From assembly GCF_019042245.1 (NCBI RefSeq), contig NZ_JAHQCX010000003.1, forward strand, positions 186,001 to 250,000: a DNA stretch of 64,000 nucleotides. The letters are read 5' to 3'. The translations under genes and the position numbers were made by a program. Shown piece after piece: positions 56,095-64,000 of this stretch (position 1 is its first letter; every line of letters starts with the position of its first letter). The stretch comes from Diplocloster modestus (GTDB taxonomy: Bacteria; Bacillota; Clostridia; Lachnospirales; Lachnospiraceae). Below the pieces are notes generated by a model. The model was given only the letters and a program-made list of their open reading frames with translations, did not search any database and was not told where the DNA came from.

Positions 56095-57237
56095 CTAATT
56101 CAGATAACTAACAGCCTTAACCGGTGAACGGTAATTGTAATTCGATACTTTAATGCCGCCCTGAGGGGTACTGGCATGGACTACCTGGCCATTTCCGATA
56201 TACAAAGCCACATGATTGATGCTTCCGCCGTTAGAGTAGAACAACAGGTCTCCAGGCTGGATCGAATCCATAGAAACCTCTCTTCCGCCTGCTGCCTGGG
56301 ATCTGGAATCTCTCGGGATTCCTACCCCATTATTCGCGAATACCGCCATGGTGAACCCGGAACAATCCGCTCCGTTTGTCAGGCTGGTGCCGCCGGCTAC
56401 ATAGGGATTACCCACTACGCTGAGTGCTGTATTGATGATAGCCGCTCTGCTGCCGGATGCTTCTCCGCCGGAGGAAGGTACTGAGCTTTCCTCTGACTTG
56501 GAACTCTTTGACTTAGAATTCGCATCTGCCTGTCTCGCGGCGTTTTGTGCCGCCTGCTTAGCTGCCTCTTCTTTTTCCAGTCTGGCCTGCTCTTCTTCTA
56601 TCGATTCTGCCTGTACAAAATCTGTTCTGATATCTACATATTCGCTGGATACGAATCCGACTACGTCGGCGTCTAAGGATACCTTAACCCAGCCGTCCAG
56701 CTCTTCCACTACATCCAATTCTTCGTCGATGGGTACCAGCGTCAGGATGGTGGATTCCGTGTTCATGTCCTGGCGTACATACAGGGTCGTTGTATTTACC
56801 TTCGCTACCCTGTGCCCAACCTGCTTGGCCAGTTCTTCGCCCGCTTCCCCGGTCACTACATATTCTCCTTTTACATATCCGGTAACGGAACCTGAGGTGA
56901 TCTGATACCAGTCTCCCTCCGAGCCCTGAACGGTAGCTGCCGAGTTATTATATAATTTACCGAGAACCTGGCCCTCTTCACTGGCGCTGTCTCTGATGTT
57001 CACGTAATTATCTACCTGCGCTATAGCGATGTCCGAATATTCGGACTTCACGGTGGGGACCAGATACTCCTTTATCTGAGCGTCCACATTTGGATTCGCG
57101 GTTTCTGCTTCTGTAAGTATTGTGCCGATTCCTGCTGTGACTCCTGCTGTTCCTGCTGCCGCGCTCATTGTCATTCCGCTGAATGTGATCGCGCCGACCA
57201 GACAGCCTGTTGCAATTCTCAGGTACTTGCTTTTCAT
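56095..57237 (-). CDS. Secreted SH3-domain NlpC/P60 peptidoglycan hydrolase
   Basis: 380-residue exported endopeptidase expected to cut gamma-D-Glu-diamino acid bonds in the cell wall. A signal peptide (about residues 1-28), two bacterial SH3 domains (about 67-130 and 140-205), an Ala/Glu/Lys-rich helical linker (about 208-262), and a C-terminal NlpC/P60 domain with catalytic Cys292 (GADCSGF), His342 (INHVALYIG) and His354 (VVHAS). All three are present. Confidence 0.95.
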   Translation of the reverse strand: MKSKYLRIATGCLVGAITFSGMTMSAAAGTAGVTAGIGTILTEAETANPNVDAQIKEYLVPTVKSEYSDIAIAQVDNYVNIRDSASEEGQVLGKLYNNSAATVQGSEGDWYQITSGSVTGYVKGEYVVTGEAGEELAKQVGHRVAKVNTTTLYVRQDMNTESTILTLVPIDEELDVVEELDGWVKVSLDADVVGFVSSEYVDIRTDFVQAESIEEEQARLEKEEAAKQAAQNAARQADANSKSKSSKSEESSVPSSGGEASGSRAAIINTALSVVGNPYVAGGTSLTNGADCSGFTMAVFANNGVGIPRDSRSQAAGGREVSMDSIQPGDLLFYSNGGSINHVALYIGNGQVVHASTPQGGIKVSNYNYRSPVKAVSYLN

Positions 57238-57407
57238 GTGAATCCTCCGAACTATTAGTTATTTCAGATATATTATTAATTATTACAAATTTGTTACAAA
57301 TGTTAAATTCAGTATACTGCAAGCACAGAGCCTTGTCAATACACTGGATAAATTTAACATTTTGTTCAGAATTCACATTTTGTTAATATATAAGGGGCTT
57401 TCAGAGC

Positions 57408-58331
57408 TTACTTCAGGGTCAGTAAATACTTCTGAACCGAGGTTACCGCGTTCGCCCCATCGGATACCGCCGTAACAATTTGCCGTAACATTTTCGTTCT
57501 CACATCCCCGGCCGCAAATACACCCGGGATGTTCGTAATGCCTTCTTCCCCTGCGATCAGGTATTTTCCTTCATCCATCTCGACCGGGTGTTCAAATTCA
57601 TCGGAATTCGGAAGGATTCCCACCGCAATGAAAATGCCGTCTACCGCAAGCTCACTGGCCTCGCCGGTTTTCTTATTGTGAACCTTAAGTTTTTCCACCT
57701 GCTGATCCCCGCTGATCTCATCCACAACTGTATCCCAGACCATTTCCGCATTGTCCAGTTCGAATAGATTATGCTGCAGTATGTTTGCCGCACGCAGCTC
57801 ATCCCTGCGGTGGATCACATATACTTTTTTGCAGATTCTGGCCAGAAAGATCGCGTCTTCCACGGCTACGTCCCCGCCGCCTGCCACCGCTACCGTCTTA
57901 CCGCGGAAAAATGCGCCGTCACAGGTCGCGCAGTAGGAAACGCCCATACCTGACAGTTCTTCTTCCCCCGGTACTCCCAGCTTCCTGTGGCGGGCGCCGG
58001 TGGCGATAATTACCGATTTCGCTTCGTAGGTTTCCTGATCCGTGATCACCCTCTTAACCGCGCCGCCATCCACCAGCTTGCGCACTTCCGCCTCGGCAAA
58101 TACCGCGCCCAGTTCATCCGCATGCTCCCGGAACTTGGTTCCCATGTCAAAACCATTGATTCCTTTTAAGCCCGGGTAGTTATCCACTTCGTAAGTATTC
58201 AGAACCTGACCGCCGCTGGCGTAGTTCTTCTCCATTACCAGGGTATCCAGTTTTGCCCGCTGCGCATAGATCGCCGCAGACAGTCCGGCCGGCCCGCTTC
58301 CTATTATAATAAGATCATATTTATGTCCCAT
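57408..58331 (-). CDS. trxB: Thioredoxin-disulfide reductase
   Basis: 307-residue flavoprotein that reduces thioredoxin with NADPH. FAD-binding GSGPAGLSAAIYAQRA at the N-terminus, redox motif CATCDG, NAD(P)-binding GGGDVAVEDAIFLA and FAAGDVRTKMLRQIVTAVSDGANA at the end. The start at 58331 (MGHKYDL) has AAAGGAG 9 bases upstream; the longer frame adds only eight residues. Confidence 0.95.
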   Translation of the reverse strand: MGHKYDLIIIGSGPAGLSAAIYAQRAKLDTLVMEKNYASGGQVLNTYEVDNYPGLKGINGFDMGTKFREHADELGAVFAEAEVRKLVDGGAVKRVITDQETYEAKSVIIATGARHRKLGVPGEEELSGMGVSYCATCDGAFFRGKTVAVAGGGDVAVEDAIFLARICKKVYVIHRRDELRAANILQHNLFELDNAEMVWDTVVDEISGDQQVEKLKVHNKKTGEASELAVDGIFIAVGILPNSDEFEHPVEMDEGKYLIAGEEGITNIPGVFAAGDVRTKMLRQIVTAVSDGANAVTSVQKYLLTLK

Positions 58332-58446
58332 ATCATGATACTCCTTTTCTTCCATTTTTCTTGTAGTCAGATCCGTACCTATAGATTCATTTAGCAGCTA
58401 TATACCAAATCTATTCCACTCATCAATTAGTATTCCCCTGTTTAAG

Positions 58447-58486
58447 AAAAAATCCGCCGATCCATGTAAACCTCGACGGATTTTTT
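58447..58486. terminator. Bidirectional terminator behind the rubrerythrin gene
   Basis: AAAAAATCCG and CGGATTTTTT form a stem of about 13 pairs with one mismatch around a 12-base loop; A and T runs flank it on both strands. It ends the minus-strand rubrerythrin transcript before trxB. Confidence 0.85.
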
Positions 58487-58575
58487 ATTGAACTTTTTAT
58501 CATCAAACTTCCCGACTGGAACTGGCCGTTCTGATTGGACATGTCCCAATTCTCAATTCTATGCACTAACTGCTC

Positions 58576-59112
58576 TTAGTAATTTTCAACTTTTCTTTCA
58601 AAATATGCACGGGGATGGGAACATACCGGGCAGATCTCGGGAGCTTCCTCTGCCATATGCACGTAACCGCAGTTTCTGCATTTCCATCCCAGAGGGGCAT
58701 CGGTCTTGAAAGTCTTGTCTGCCTTATAGCTGTCTAATAACTTCAGGTAACGTTTTTCGTGAGCAGCTTCCACACGGGCAACGCCTTCGAACTTAACCGC
58801 AAGCTCTTCAAAGCCCTCTTCTCTGGCTTCTCTGGCCATCCTGGCATACATATCGGTCCACTCGTAGTTTTCTCCCTCAGCAGCGCTTAAAAGGTTCTCA
58901 TCTACGCTGCCGATCCCGTACAGCTCTTTGAACCACATTTTTGCATGTTCTTTTTCCTGATCCGCTGTCTCCAGATACAGAGCCGCCATCTGCTCAAAGC
59001 CCGCTTTCTTGGCTGCGGAAGCGAAATATGTATACTTGTTTCTTGCCATAGATTCTCCGGCAAATGCGTCGGCCAAATTTTGGGCTGTCTTTGTTCCATC
59101 GTACTTTGACAT
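58576..59112 (-). CDS. Rubrerythrin
   Basis: 178-residue peroxide-scavenging protein: an N-terminal ferritin-like di-iron domain with ExxH sites ([26 protein letters not shown]) and a C-terminal rubredoxin domain (CRNCGY...CPVCSHPR). Start at 59112 with AAGGAGG upstream. Part of a peroxide-defence group with the next two genes. Confidence 0.95.
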   Translation of the reverse strand: MSKYDGTKTAQNLADAFAGESMARNKYTYFASAAKKAGFEQMAALYLETADQEKEHAKMWFKELYGIGSVDENLLSAAEGENYEWTDMYARMAREAREEGFEELAVKFEGVARVEAAHEKRYLKLLDSYKADKTFKTDAPLGWKCRNCGYVHMAEEAPEICPVCSHPRAYFERKVENY

Positions 59113-59167
59113 GTGTTTATCCTCCTTCGTTTCCAACATGGACAAAAGTGCCTGTTGAATAAGTAAA

Positions 59168-59190
59168 GGCAGGCATTATCTTTGCCTGCC
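59168..59190 (-). terminator. Hairpin behind the reverse-rubrerythrin gene
   Basis: GGCAGGCA pairs with TGCCTGCC around a 7-base loop between the two rubrerythrin genes. On the minus strand the following TTTACTTATTC is only moderately T-rich. Confidence 0.5.
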
Positions 59191-59221
59191 CCGTTATCAA
59201 TGCCTATATTTAATTATCCTA

Positions 59222-59764
59222 TTATGCGAAGTATCTGTCAAGTAAACCTTTGAAAGCTTTACCGTGACGGGCCTCGTCTCTGGCCATTTCATGAACAGTG
59301 TCATGGATTGCATCCAGGTTAGCCGCTTTCGCACGTTTTGCCAGGTCGAATTTACCAGCGGTAGCGCCGTTCTCAGCTTCCACACGCATCTCCAGGTTTT
59401 TCTTGGTGCTGGCGGTAACCACTTCGCCTAAAAGCTCTGCAAATTTCGCAGCATGCTCTGCTTCTTCGTAAGCAGCTTTTTCATAGTAAAGGCCTACTTC
59501 CGGATATCCTTCTCTGTGGGCTACTCTCGCCATAGCCAGGTACATACCAACTTCTGAACATTCCCCTTCGAAATTCATTCTCAGGTCTTTGATAATATCT
59601 TCGCTGACACCCTGAGCTACTCCTACCACATGCTCAGCTGCCCACTGCATCTCACCGGACTGCTCGATAAACTTCTCAGCAGGTGCTTTACAGATCGGAC
59701 AGAACTCCGGTGCAGAATCTCCCTCATGAACATAACCACATACAGAACATACAAATTTTTTCAT
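59222..59764 (-). CDS. Reverse rubrerythrin (N-terminal rubredoxin domain)
   Basis: 180-residue rubrerythrin of the reverse type: rubredoxin domain first ([23 protein letters not shown]), then the di-iron domain ([32 protein letters not shown]). In clostridia this class reduces peroxide and oxygen with NADH-linked electron donors. An inverted repeat upstream (59801-59827) is a likely operator. Confidence 0.93.
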   Translation of the reverse strand: MKKFVCSVCGYVHEGDSAPEFCPICKAPAEKFIEQSGEMQWAAEHVVGVAQGVSEDIIKDLRMNFEGECSEVGMYLAMARVAHREGYPEVGLYYEKAAYEEAEHAAKFAELLGEVVTASTKKNLEMRVEAENGATAGKFDLAKRAKAANLDAIHDTVHEMARDEARHGKAFKGLLDRYFA

Positions 59765-59800
59765 CTTACTTATCTCCTTTTCTTTTTTATATTTTATTTT

Positions 59801-59827
59801 TAATATTAGTAACGATTACTGATATTA
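59801..59827. promoter_or_regulatory. Inverted-repeat operator ahead of the reverse rubrerythrin gene
   Basis: TAATATTAGTAA and TTACTGATATTA are inverted repeats (11 of 12 positions) around CGA, 37-63 bases upstream of the start codon. It lies in AT-rich promoter DNA beside the PerR/Fur gene, so PerR-type control is plausible, though the sequence is not a textbook PerR box. Confidence 0.55.
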
Positions 59828-59873
59828 ACTTACCACAAATTTCCATTCTCGTCAATAGGTTTTCAAAAATTTT

Positions 59874-60269
59874 TTAAGATTTTTTTATGCAGTCACCACA
59901 GACTCCGTAGAAATATGTCATATGCCCCTTGATCTCACCGTCAAAATTCTGACCGGCAATTACATTGATATGATCGATGCTTTCCATCTTAAGATCAAGG
60001 ACGTTCTGACACTCCGTGCAAATAAAGTGATAATGTGGTTCCGTGTTACCATCAAAGCGGTCCGGGCCATCCCCTACCGAAAGCTTCAACACTTCACCCA
60101 TATCCACCAGCAGAGATAAATTCCTGTAAACCGTTCCGAGACTGATGTTCGGATACAGGGCCCTCATATTCGCATATATCAAATCAGCAGTTGGGTGATC
60201 ATAGCGATTAGCCAGAAACTCTTTGATTGATTCCCTCTGACGGCTGTATTTTAGAGCTGACAAAAGCAT
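59874..60269 (-). CDS. Fur-family regulator, PerR-like
   Basis: 131-residue metal-dependent repressor: N-terminal winged helix (YDHPTADLIYANMRALYPNISLGTVYRNLSLLVDMGEVLKL), the His-rich HYHFICTEC metal site and a structural zinc pair CGVCGDC-type (YGVCGDCIKKS). The neighbouring rubrerythrins suggest a peroxide sensor (PerR) rather than an iron regulator. The ATG at 60269 sits very near GGAGA; a TTG at 60263 may be used instead. Confidence 0.88.
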   Translation of the reverse strand: MLLSALKYSRQRESIKEFLANRYDHPTADLIYANMRALYPNISLGTVYRNLSLLVDMGEVLKLSVGDGPDRFDGNTEPHYHFICTECQNVLDLKMESIDHINVIAGQNFDGEIKGHMTYFYGVCGDCIKKS

Positions 60270-60464
60270 TCTCCTTTCTTTAAATAATAATAATTATTAC
60301 TGTTTTCATTATAATAAGTTCAGCTGTCTGTGTCAACTAATTTTTTAATATTTTTTTATTTCAGTTGCTTTTTTTACAGAATGCGTGTAATATATGAATA
60401 TCTTATTATGTAGTATTTATTACTATGTTATGAAATAATAAAAACACCATCTGGAGGTATTGCT
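60270..60464. promoter_or_regulatory. Promoter region of the PerR/Fur gene with an AT palindrome
   Basis: TAATAATTATTA at 60288-60299 is a perfect 12-bp palindrome inside an ATAATAATAATTATTAC tract, similar in style to Fur/PerR boxes, 19-30 bases upstream of the regulator's start. This would allow autoregulation. No gene lies here. Confidence 0.45.
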
Positions 60465-61118
60465 ATGAAATTGAAAATAAAAGATCCCGGCAGTACAGTC
60501 ACCCATTTTATCGGAGTCCTGTTCGCACTCATAGGGGCGATCCCCCTTCTGATGAAAGCCTCTCAACACTCCAATCCCGTCTATCTAATTTCAATGGCAA
60601 TTTTTATGTTAAGTATGGCCCTGCTGTATGCCGCCAGCACCACCTACCACTCTCTGGATCTGTCGGAACGCGCCAACCGGATCCTGAGGAAAATAGATCA
60701 TATGATGATCTTCATACTCATCGCCGGGACTTATACTCCCATCTGCCTGATCGTCCTTCAGGGATCTACGGGATACAGGCTTCTGACTGTCGTTTGGGGA
60801 ATCGCTCTTGGCGGAATCATCATTAAAGCCTGCTGGATTACCTGTCCGAAATGGTTTTCTTCTATATTATATATAGCCATGGGCTGGGTCTGTGTCCTGG
60901 CTTTTGCCAAAATTGTCCGGGCTCTGCCAACCGCGGCCTTTGTCTGGCTTCTGGCGGGAGGCATCATTTACACGGTGGGTGGAATTATCTATGCGTTAAA
61001 ATTAAAAATATTTAACTCGCGGCATAAGAATTTCGGATCGCATGAAATCTTTCACCTGTTCGTCATGGCCGGCAGCGTCTGCCATTACATTGTCATGTAT
61101 TATGTATTGGGGCTTTAA
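60465..61118 (+). CDS. Haemolysin III / PAQR family membrane protein (YqfA-like)
   Basis: 217-residue protein with seven hydrophobic segments and the family's metal-binding pattern: THFIGVLFALIG, ASTTYHS, DHMMIFILIAGTYTPI and HEIFHLFVMAGSVCHYI. The function in bacteria is unclear despite the name. GGAGG precedes the ATG. Confidence 0.92.
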   Translation: MKLKIKDPGSTVTHFIGVLFALIGAIPLLMKASQHSNPVYLISMAIFMLSMALLYAASTTYHSLDLSERANRILRKIDHMMIFILIAGTYTPICLIVLQGSTGYRLLTVVWGIALGGIIIKACWITCPKWFSSILYIAMGWVCVLAFAKIVRALPTAAFVWLLAGGIIYTVGGIIYALKLKIFNSRHKNFGSHEIFHLFVMAGSVCHYIVMYYVLGL

Positions 61119-61170
61119 AGCACTGTCATTTAATTTATGCGGATACCGGCAATTTTATTCTGTGAAAAAG

Positions 61171-61303
61171 AGTTTCGCAAGCGAAACTTTCCACCGCAGT
61201 GCGATCCCCGCGGAGCGTTTTTTATTTCATAGGAGCACTTTCCTATGAAACAAGAAAGACCTTTGAATCTGGATTACCGCTTGCGCTTTCCGATTCAAAG
61301 GTC
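61171..61303. repeat. Group of three hairpins between convergent genes
   Basis: AGTTTCGC-AA-GCGAAACT (61171-61188), TTTCATAGGA-GCACTT-TCCTATGAAA (61225-61250) and GACCTTTGAATC (61258-61269) with GATTCAAAGGTC (61292-61303). None has a clear T-run. The last ends next to the GIY-YIG stop codon. Confidence 0.6.
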
Positions 61304-61555
61304 CTATGGGCACTGCGCTGATTTGATCAGCTGCAGCTTTTTTTTACGATCCATTCTTTTGATCTGCGCCTCTCTGGACATAGCCTCTTCCTTTGTATTA
61401 AAAGTCTCCAAATGAACCAAAGTAACGGGGCCCCGGCTTCTGGTGTATTTCGCGCCTCTGCCGCTGTTGTGGTCGGCGATCCTTTTTTCGATATTGTTTG
61501 TCCAGCCGGTGTACAGGCTGCCATCTTTACATTTGACTATATACGTATAATTCAT
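61304..61555 (-). CDS. GIY-YIG nuclease-superfamily protein
   Basis: 83-residue single-domain protein of the YhbQ/UPF0213 type: MNYTYIVKCKDGSLYTGWTNNIEKRIADHNSGRGAKYTRSRGPV. The Y(x)9-10YTG core and the conserved Arg and Glu (SREAQIKRM) are present. Start at 61555; GGAG lies 5 bases upstream. Its DNA target is unknown. Confidence 0.9.
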   Translation of the reverse strand: MNYTYIVKCKDGSLYTGWTNNIEKRIADHNSGRGAKYTRSRGPVTLVHLETFNTKEEAMSREAQIKRMDRKKKLQLIKSAQCP

Positions 61556-61760
61556 AGCTGCTCCATATGTAAAGCGCACATACTAAAACGAAAGTATGCA
61601 CGCCGTCTATTTTAAGCAATCGACCAAACAGTATATTACCCATAATAGAACGAGAAACGGAAAGTAAAGTATTTCGATTGCGTGATGTGCTGCTCGTTCC
61701 GTAATCCGTCGATTAATATATTATACTCCACTTTCCGGTTTTTGTGTATGGATTTTTCAA
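61556..61760. other. Intergenic region between spoIIQ-like and GIY-YIG genes
   Basis: AAACGGAAAGT (about 61664) and ACTTTCCGGTTT (about 61731) are near-complementary and could close a large stem; it may end the spoIIQ-like transcript. No gene seen. Confidence 0.35.
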
Positions 61761-62540
61761 TTACTCAAGATAGTTCATAGGGTCTACGGGCGCGCCATCC
61801 TTACGCATTTCAAAAAAGAGATTGCTTCCTTCTACGCTGTAATACTTCGTAGGCTCGCTGATATAACCGATAATCTCTCCTTCTTTTACGTTGCTGCCCT
61901 CTTCTACCGGCACTTCTTTTAACTGTCCGTAGATGGCTTCAAATCCATTTCCAAGATCTACGGTCACCGTGGTTCCGGTTTCTTCACTGACAACTACGGA
62001 TGTAACGGTTCCGGGTGCCGCTGAAAATACCTGTGAATTCACATCGCCCTGTATAATCAGTGCGGGGTTATATTTATACTGATCCAGTGTGGAAAAATAA
62101 ATGCTTTTATCCATGCTATAGTCCATCAGTACATTTCCGGTTACCGGCCATGCGATCTTATCTTCCTCGCTAAAGCTGGGACTGGGATTCACTTTGGCAT
62201 TTGTCTGCGCTACAGGTTCTTCTTCCGGTTCCTGTTCCGTTTCTTCTGCTTCTGCTACCGTCTCTTCCGCCTCCGGGGTGGGAGTCGGTGTTGCCTCAGG
62301 TATTACTTCTTCATTTACAACGTGGTTGGTTGTCGCTTCAGCGGTATCCGGCGCCGGTGTCTGCTGTGCCAGCTGTTCCTCTGCTGTATCACTTAAATCA
62401 ACCAGATCCTGTGTATCATCTTTTGATCTGTTTCCGGCCCAATACATACCAACTAATGCAACGGCAGCTACGAAACACAGACTCAAGGTTACTACCGTTG
62501 CCCGTGATTTCAGAAAATTTACTGCCTTCTTTCTCCTCAT
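61761..62540 (-). CDS. SpoIIQ-like M23/LytM-domain protein with lost zinc ligands
   Basis: 259-residue membrane-anchored protein: one membrane helix (about residues 15-34), a Pro/Glu/Thr-rich stalk (about 50-120) and a LytM/peptidase M23 domain. The first zinc motif HxxxD reads NPALIIQGD, and the HxH motif (normally HLHFE) reads NLFFEMR, so all metal ligands appear to be missing. The domain can fold but should not hydrolyse peptidoglycan. Next to spoIID, as in C. difficile, which supports the SpoIIQ role in forespore engulfment and the channel with SpoIIIAH. Confidence 0.83.
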   Translation of the reverse strand: MRRKKAVNFLKSRATVVTLSLCFVAAVALVGMYWAGNRSKDDTQDLVDLSDTAEEQLAQQTPAPDTAEATTNHVVNEEVIPEATPTPTPEAEETVAEAEETEQEPEEEPVAQTNAKVNPSPSFSEEDKIAWPVTGNVLMDYSMDKSIYFSTLDQYKYNPALIIQGDVNSQVFSAAPGTVTSVVVSEETGTTVTVDLGNGFEAIYGQLKEVPVEEGSNVKEGEIIGYISEPTKYYSVEGSNLFFEMRKDGAPVDPMNYLE

Positions 62541-62654
62541 AATCATCACCTCGCATATATCTTTGCCGGATTCCAGAAAAGATATACTTATTTTGGCAGA
62601 TTACTGAGGGAATTCCTGGCTTATTTCCCTTATTTTTTCAAATATAATTTTGGC

Positions 62655-63611
62655 TTATTTGGCACCGTCATAGGCCTTGACTTCAATATTCGGATAGAAA
62701 TAGGCCAGGATTTCCTGACAGCCTTTTCCTTCTTTGGCCAGTTCGTTGGCCTGGTATTGGCTGACTCCCAGTCCGTGTCCCAATCCTTTGGTGGTAATCC
62801 TGATCTCATCCCCTGTCATGCCAAAGGACAGGCAGCTGGAATTCAGATCAAACAGCGTTCGGAACTCTTCACCGGACATGGTTACATTTCCTATCTGTAA
62901 TTGGTTTACATATTCCGCACTGTCGGCACTTGCGATCTGAATCTGTGACAGCAGATCGTCTTCTGTGACTTCCATCTGGGGATATTTCTCCCGCAGCCGG
63001 TCCAGGATCTCGTCCGGCCTGTATGTACGGATCTCCAGGAACTGCTTTGATTCCAGATCCTTCGGACATTCCACACTGGCCAGATAGGGAAACTGATCAC
63101 TCCCCAGAGCCTCCGCTGCGCTTCTGGTCTTACCGGCGCTGACAGCGTGGAAGGACGCTTCGATCAGTCCTCCCTGCCAGGTGGCTACCTGTCCCGCCGT
63201 CGATTGGACCAGTGTTTTCAGCCTGTCGTAATTTTCTGAAAAATTTTCAAACCCCCACAGCTTTTCAAGATCTTCTGTACCGGCTGCCGCCGACGGGTCC
63301 TTTCCCTCTTCGATCTCCTTATATGCCTCTGTCCTGGCTATGACAGCCTGGGTCTTTATGGCCTCATCTTCGTATGTCATGGGAATCTGCTTTGCAACCA
63401 GATGCATGACCCGGTCTTCCATATCGATACCGTCCGCTTTGCCATAACCTCCTGCCTGGCTCTCTGTCTGGCTCTTATCCTGGCTTTGGTTCCGGACCTT
63501 TGGCGCTGTGATAGAACTTTCATCCCTCCCAGAGATAAAGAGAGTCAATACATAAGGCAGCAGCAGTATTACAACCGCCACTGCCACTAAATTCTTTAAT
63601 TTTTCTTTCAA
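62655..63611 (-). CDS. spoIID: Stage II sporulation protein D
   Basis: 318-residue lytic transglycosylase that digests cell wall during engulfment of the forespore. An N-terminal membrane helix (about residues 7-26), catalytic-type Glu in YEDEAIKTQAVIARTEAY, and the C-terminal hallmark GLGHGLGVSQYQANELAKEGK. The spoIIQ-like gene follows on the same strand after 114 bp. Confidence 0.95.
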   Translation of the reverse strand: MKEKLKNLVAVAVVILLLPYVLTLFISGRDESSITAPKVRNQSQDKSQTESQAGGYGKADGIDMEDRVMHLVAKQIPMTYEDEAIKTQAVIARTEAYKEIEEGKDPSAAAGTEDLEKLWGFENFSENYDRLKTLVQSTAGQVATWQGGLIEASFHAVSAGKTRSAAEALGSDQFPYLASVECPKDLESKQFLEIRTYRPDEILDRLREKYPQMEVTEDDLLSQIQIASADSAEYVNQLQIGNVTMSGEEFRTLFDLNSSCLSFGMTGDEIRITTKGLGHGLGVSQYQANELAKEGKGCQEILAYFYPNIEVKAYDGAK

Positions 63612-63864
63612 AGGATCACCGCGTATACTTTGTCCTTATATCTATATGCGCGGAGTAAGGATTCCATTCTTACCGTCTTATTTTTTATTGTTACAGTCTG
63701 TCACAAACAAAAAATACTGCCTCCCAAACTTCACCAAAGCAGGAGCGGACAGGCGCAGGGCGCAGTTCCGGGGGAAGCGGCTGCCTGGAACGGGCGCCGG
63801 CCGGCCGCCTGAGGGAAGCGGGTATCCGTCTGTTCCGTCACATAAGGCGCCCGTGTGAAATCTT
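63612..63864. other. Intergenic region before the third palindrome
   Basis: From 63745 it becomes GC-rich with GGCGCCGGCCGGCCGCC (about 63793-63809), itself self-complementary in part. It probably holds the outer left arm of the palindromic element that continues past the window. No gene is supported. Confidence 0.4.
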
Positions 63865-64000
63865 AATGAAATCCGGCCGGGCTGTTAAGGGCGAAGGGCT
63901 GCATTCCCTGCAGCCCTTCGGTGGCTTCTGAGCTGCGAATGCATCAGCATTCGGTGCGAATAAGCCACGTTCCCATAACAGCCCGGCCGGATTTCATTTA
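63865..64000. repeat. Third long palindromic element (cut by window end)
   Basis: AATGAAATCCGGCCGGGC (63865 on) pairs with the complement ending at 63998 over about 23 bases. Inside are two perfect hairpins: CGAAGGGCTGCA-TTCCC-TGCAGCCCTTCG (63892-63920) and GTGGCTT...AAGCCAC (63921-63968) that holds CGAATGC-ATCA-GCATTCG. The result is a cloverleaf-like shape. The pairing probably continues outside the window. Confidence 0.8.

Noticed and set aside
62194-62607. 137-codon Ser/Val-rich frame opposite the spoIIQ-like gene
   Set aside because: It mirrors the Pro/Glu/Thr-rich stalk of the spoIIQ-like protein and has no ribosome site.

Overview
The window looks like chromosomal DNA of a spore-forming, obligately anaerobic gut Clostridium relative, most likely Lachnospiraceae. 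The evidence is the content: spoIID next to a spoIIQ-like gene, two rubrerythrins beside a PerR/Fur regulator, a complete V/A-type ATPase operon, an energy-coupling-factor (ECF) vitamin/nucleoside-type transporter, several sugar ABC operons with YesM/YesN-type two-component systems, and strong AGGAGG ribosome sites. The species is not determined.

Layout. 1-4915: start of an RbsA/MglA-type sugar ABC ATPase cut by the window edge, preceded by an operon of YesN-like regulator, YesM-like kinase and a tandem ABC ATPase homologue that has lost its nucleotide-binding motifs. 5069-12753: CUT1 sugar ABC operon (binding protein, epimerase, two permeases, MalK-type ATPase, HAD phosphatase) divergent from two tandem DeoR-family regulators. 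12838-22444: a nucleoside-salvage-like island with a fucose-isomerase-fold protein, nucleoside hydrolase, TenA homologue, uridine-phosphorylase-like enzyme, MFS carrier and full ECF transporter, divergent from a Crp/Fnr-type regulator and a TudS/DUF523-type putative desulfidase. 22575-34448: polyol/ketose catabolism with two zinc dehydrogenases, RbsABC-type transporter, class II aldolase, PfkB kinase, LacI and ROK regulators and an FGGY kinase. 34535-37726: AI-2E family permease, a long palindrome beside a broken small gene, thioredoxin, a small basic protein and TrmB. 37899-46419: V/A-type ATPase operon. 46496-55045: CUT1 sugar ABC operon that also carries its own two-component system and an ADP-ribosylglycohydrolase-family protein, with an alpha/beta hydrolase upstream. 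55046-56094: intergenic region with a DnaA-box cluster and a second long palindrome. 56095-63611: NlpC/P60 hydrolase, thioredoxin reductase, rubrerythrins, PerR/Fur regulator, haemolysin-III family protein, GIY-YIG protein, degenerate SpoIIQ and SpoIID. 63612-64000: part of a third palindromic element.

How they work together. Most of the window imports and breaks down carbohydrates, each transporter paired with a regulator (DeoR, LacI/ROK, or YesMN). The 12.8-22.4 kb island is the best candidate for a little-described system: an ECF importer, two enzymes that cleave N-glycosidic bonds, a TenA-like enzyme and a cysteine-rich TudS-like protein suggest uptake and breakdown of a modified, possibly thiolated, nucleoside. 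The three long GC-rich palindromes and the DnaA-box cluster are structural features not explained by the genes.
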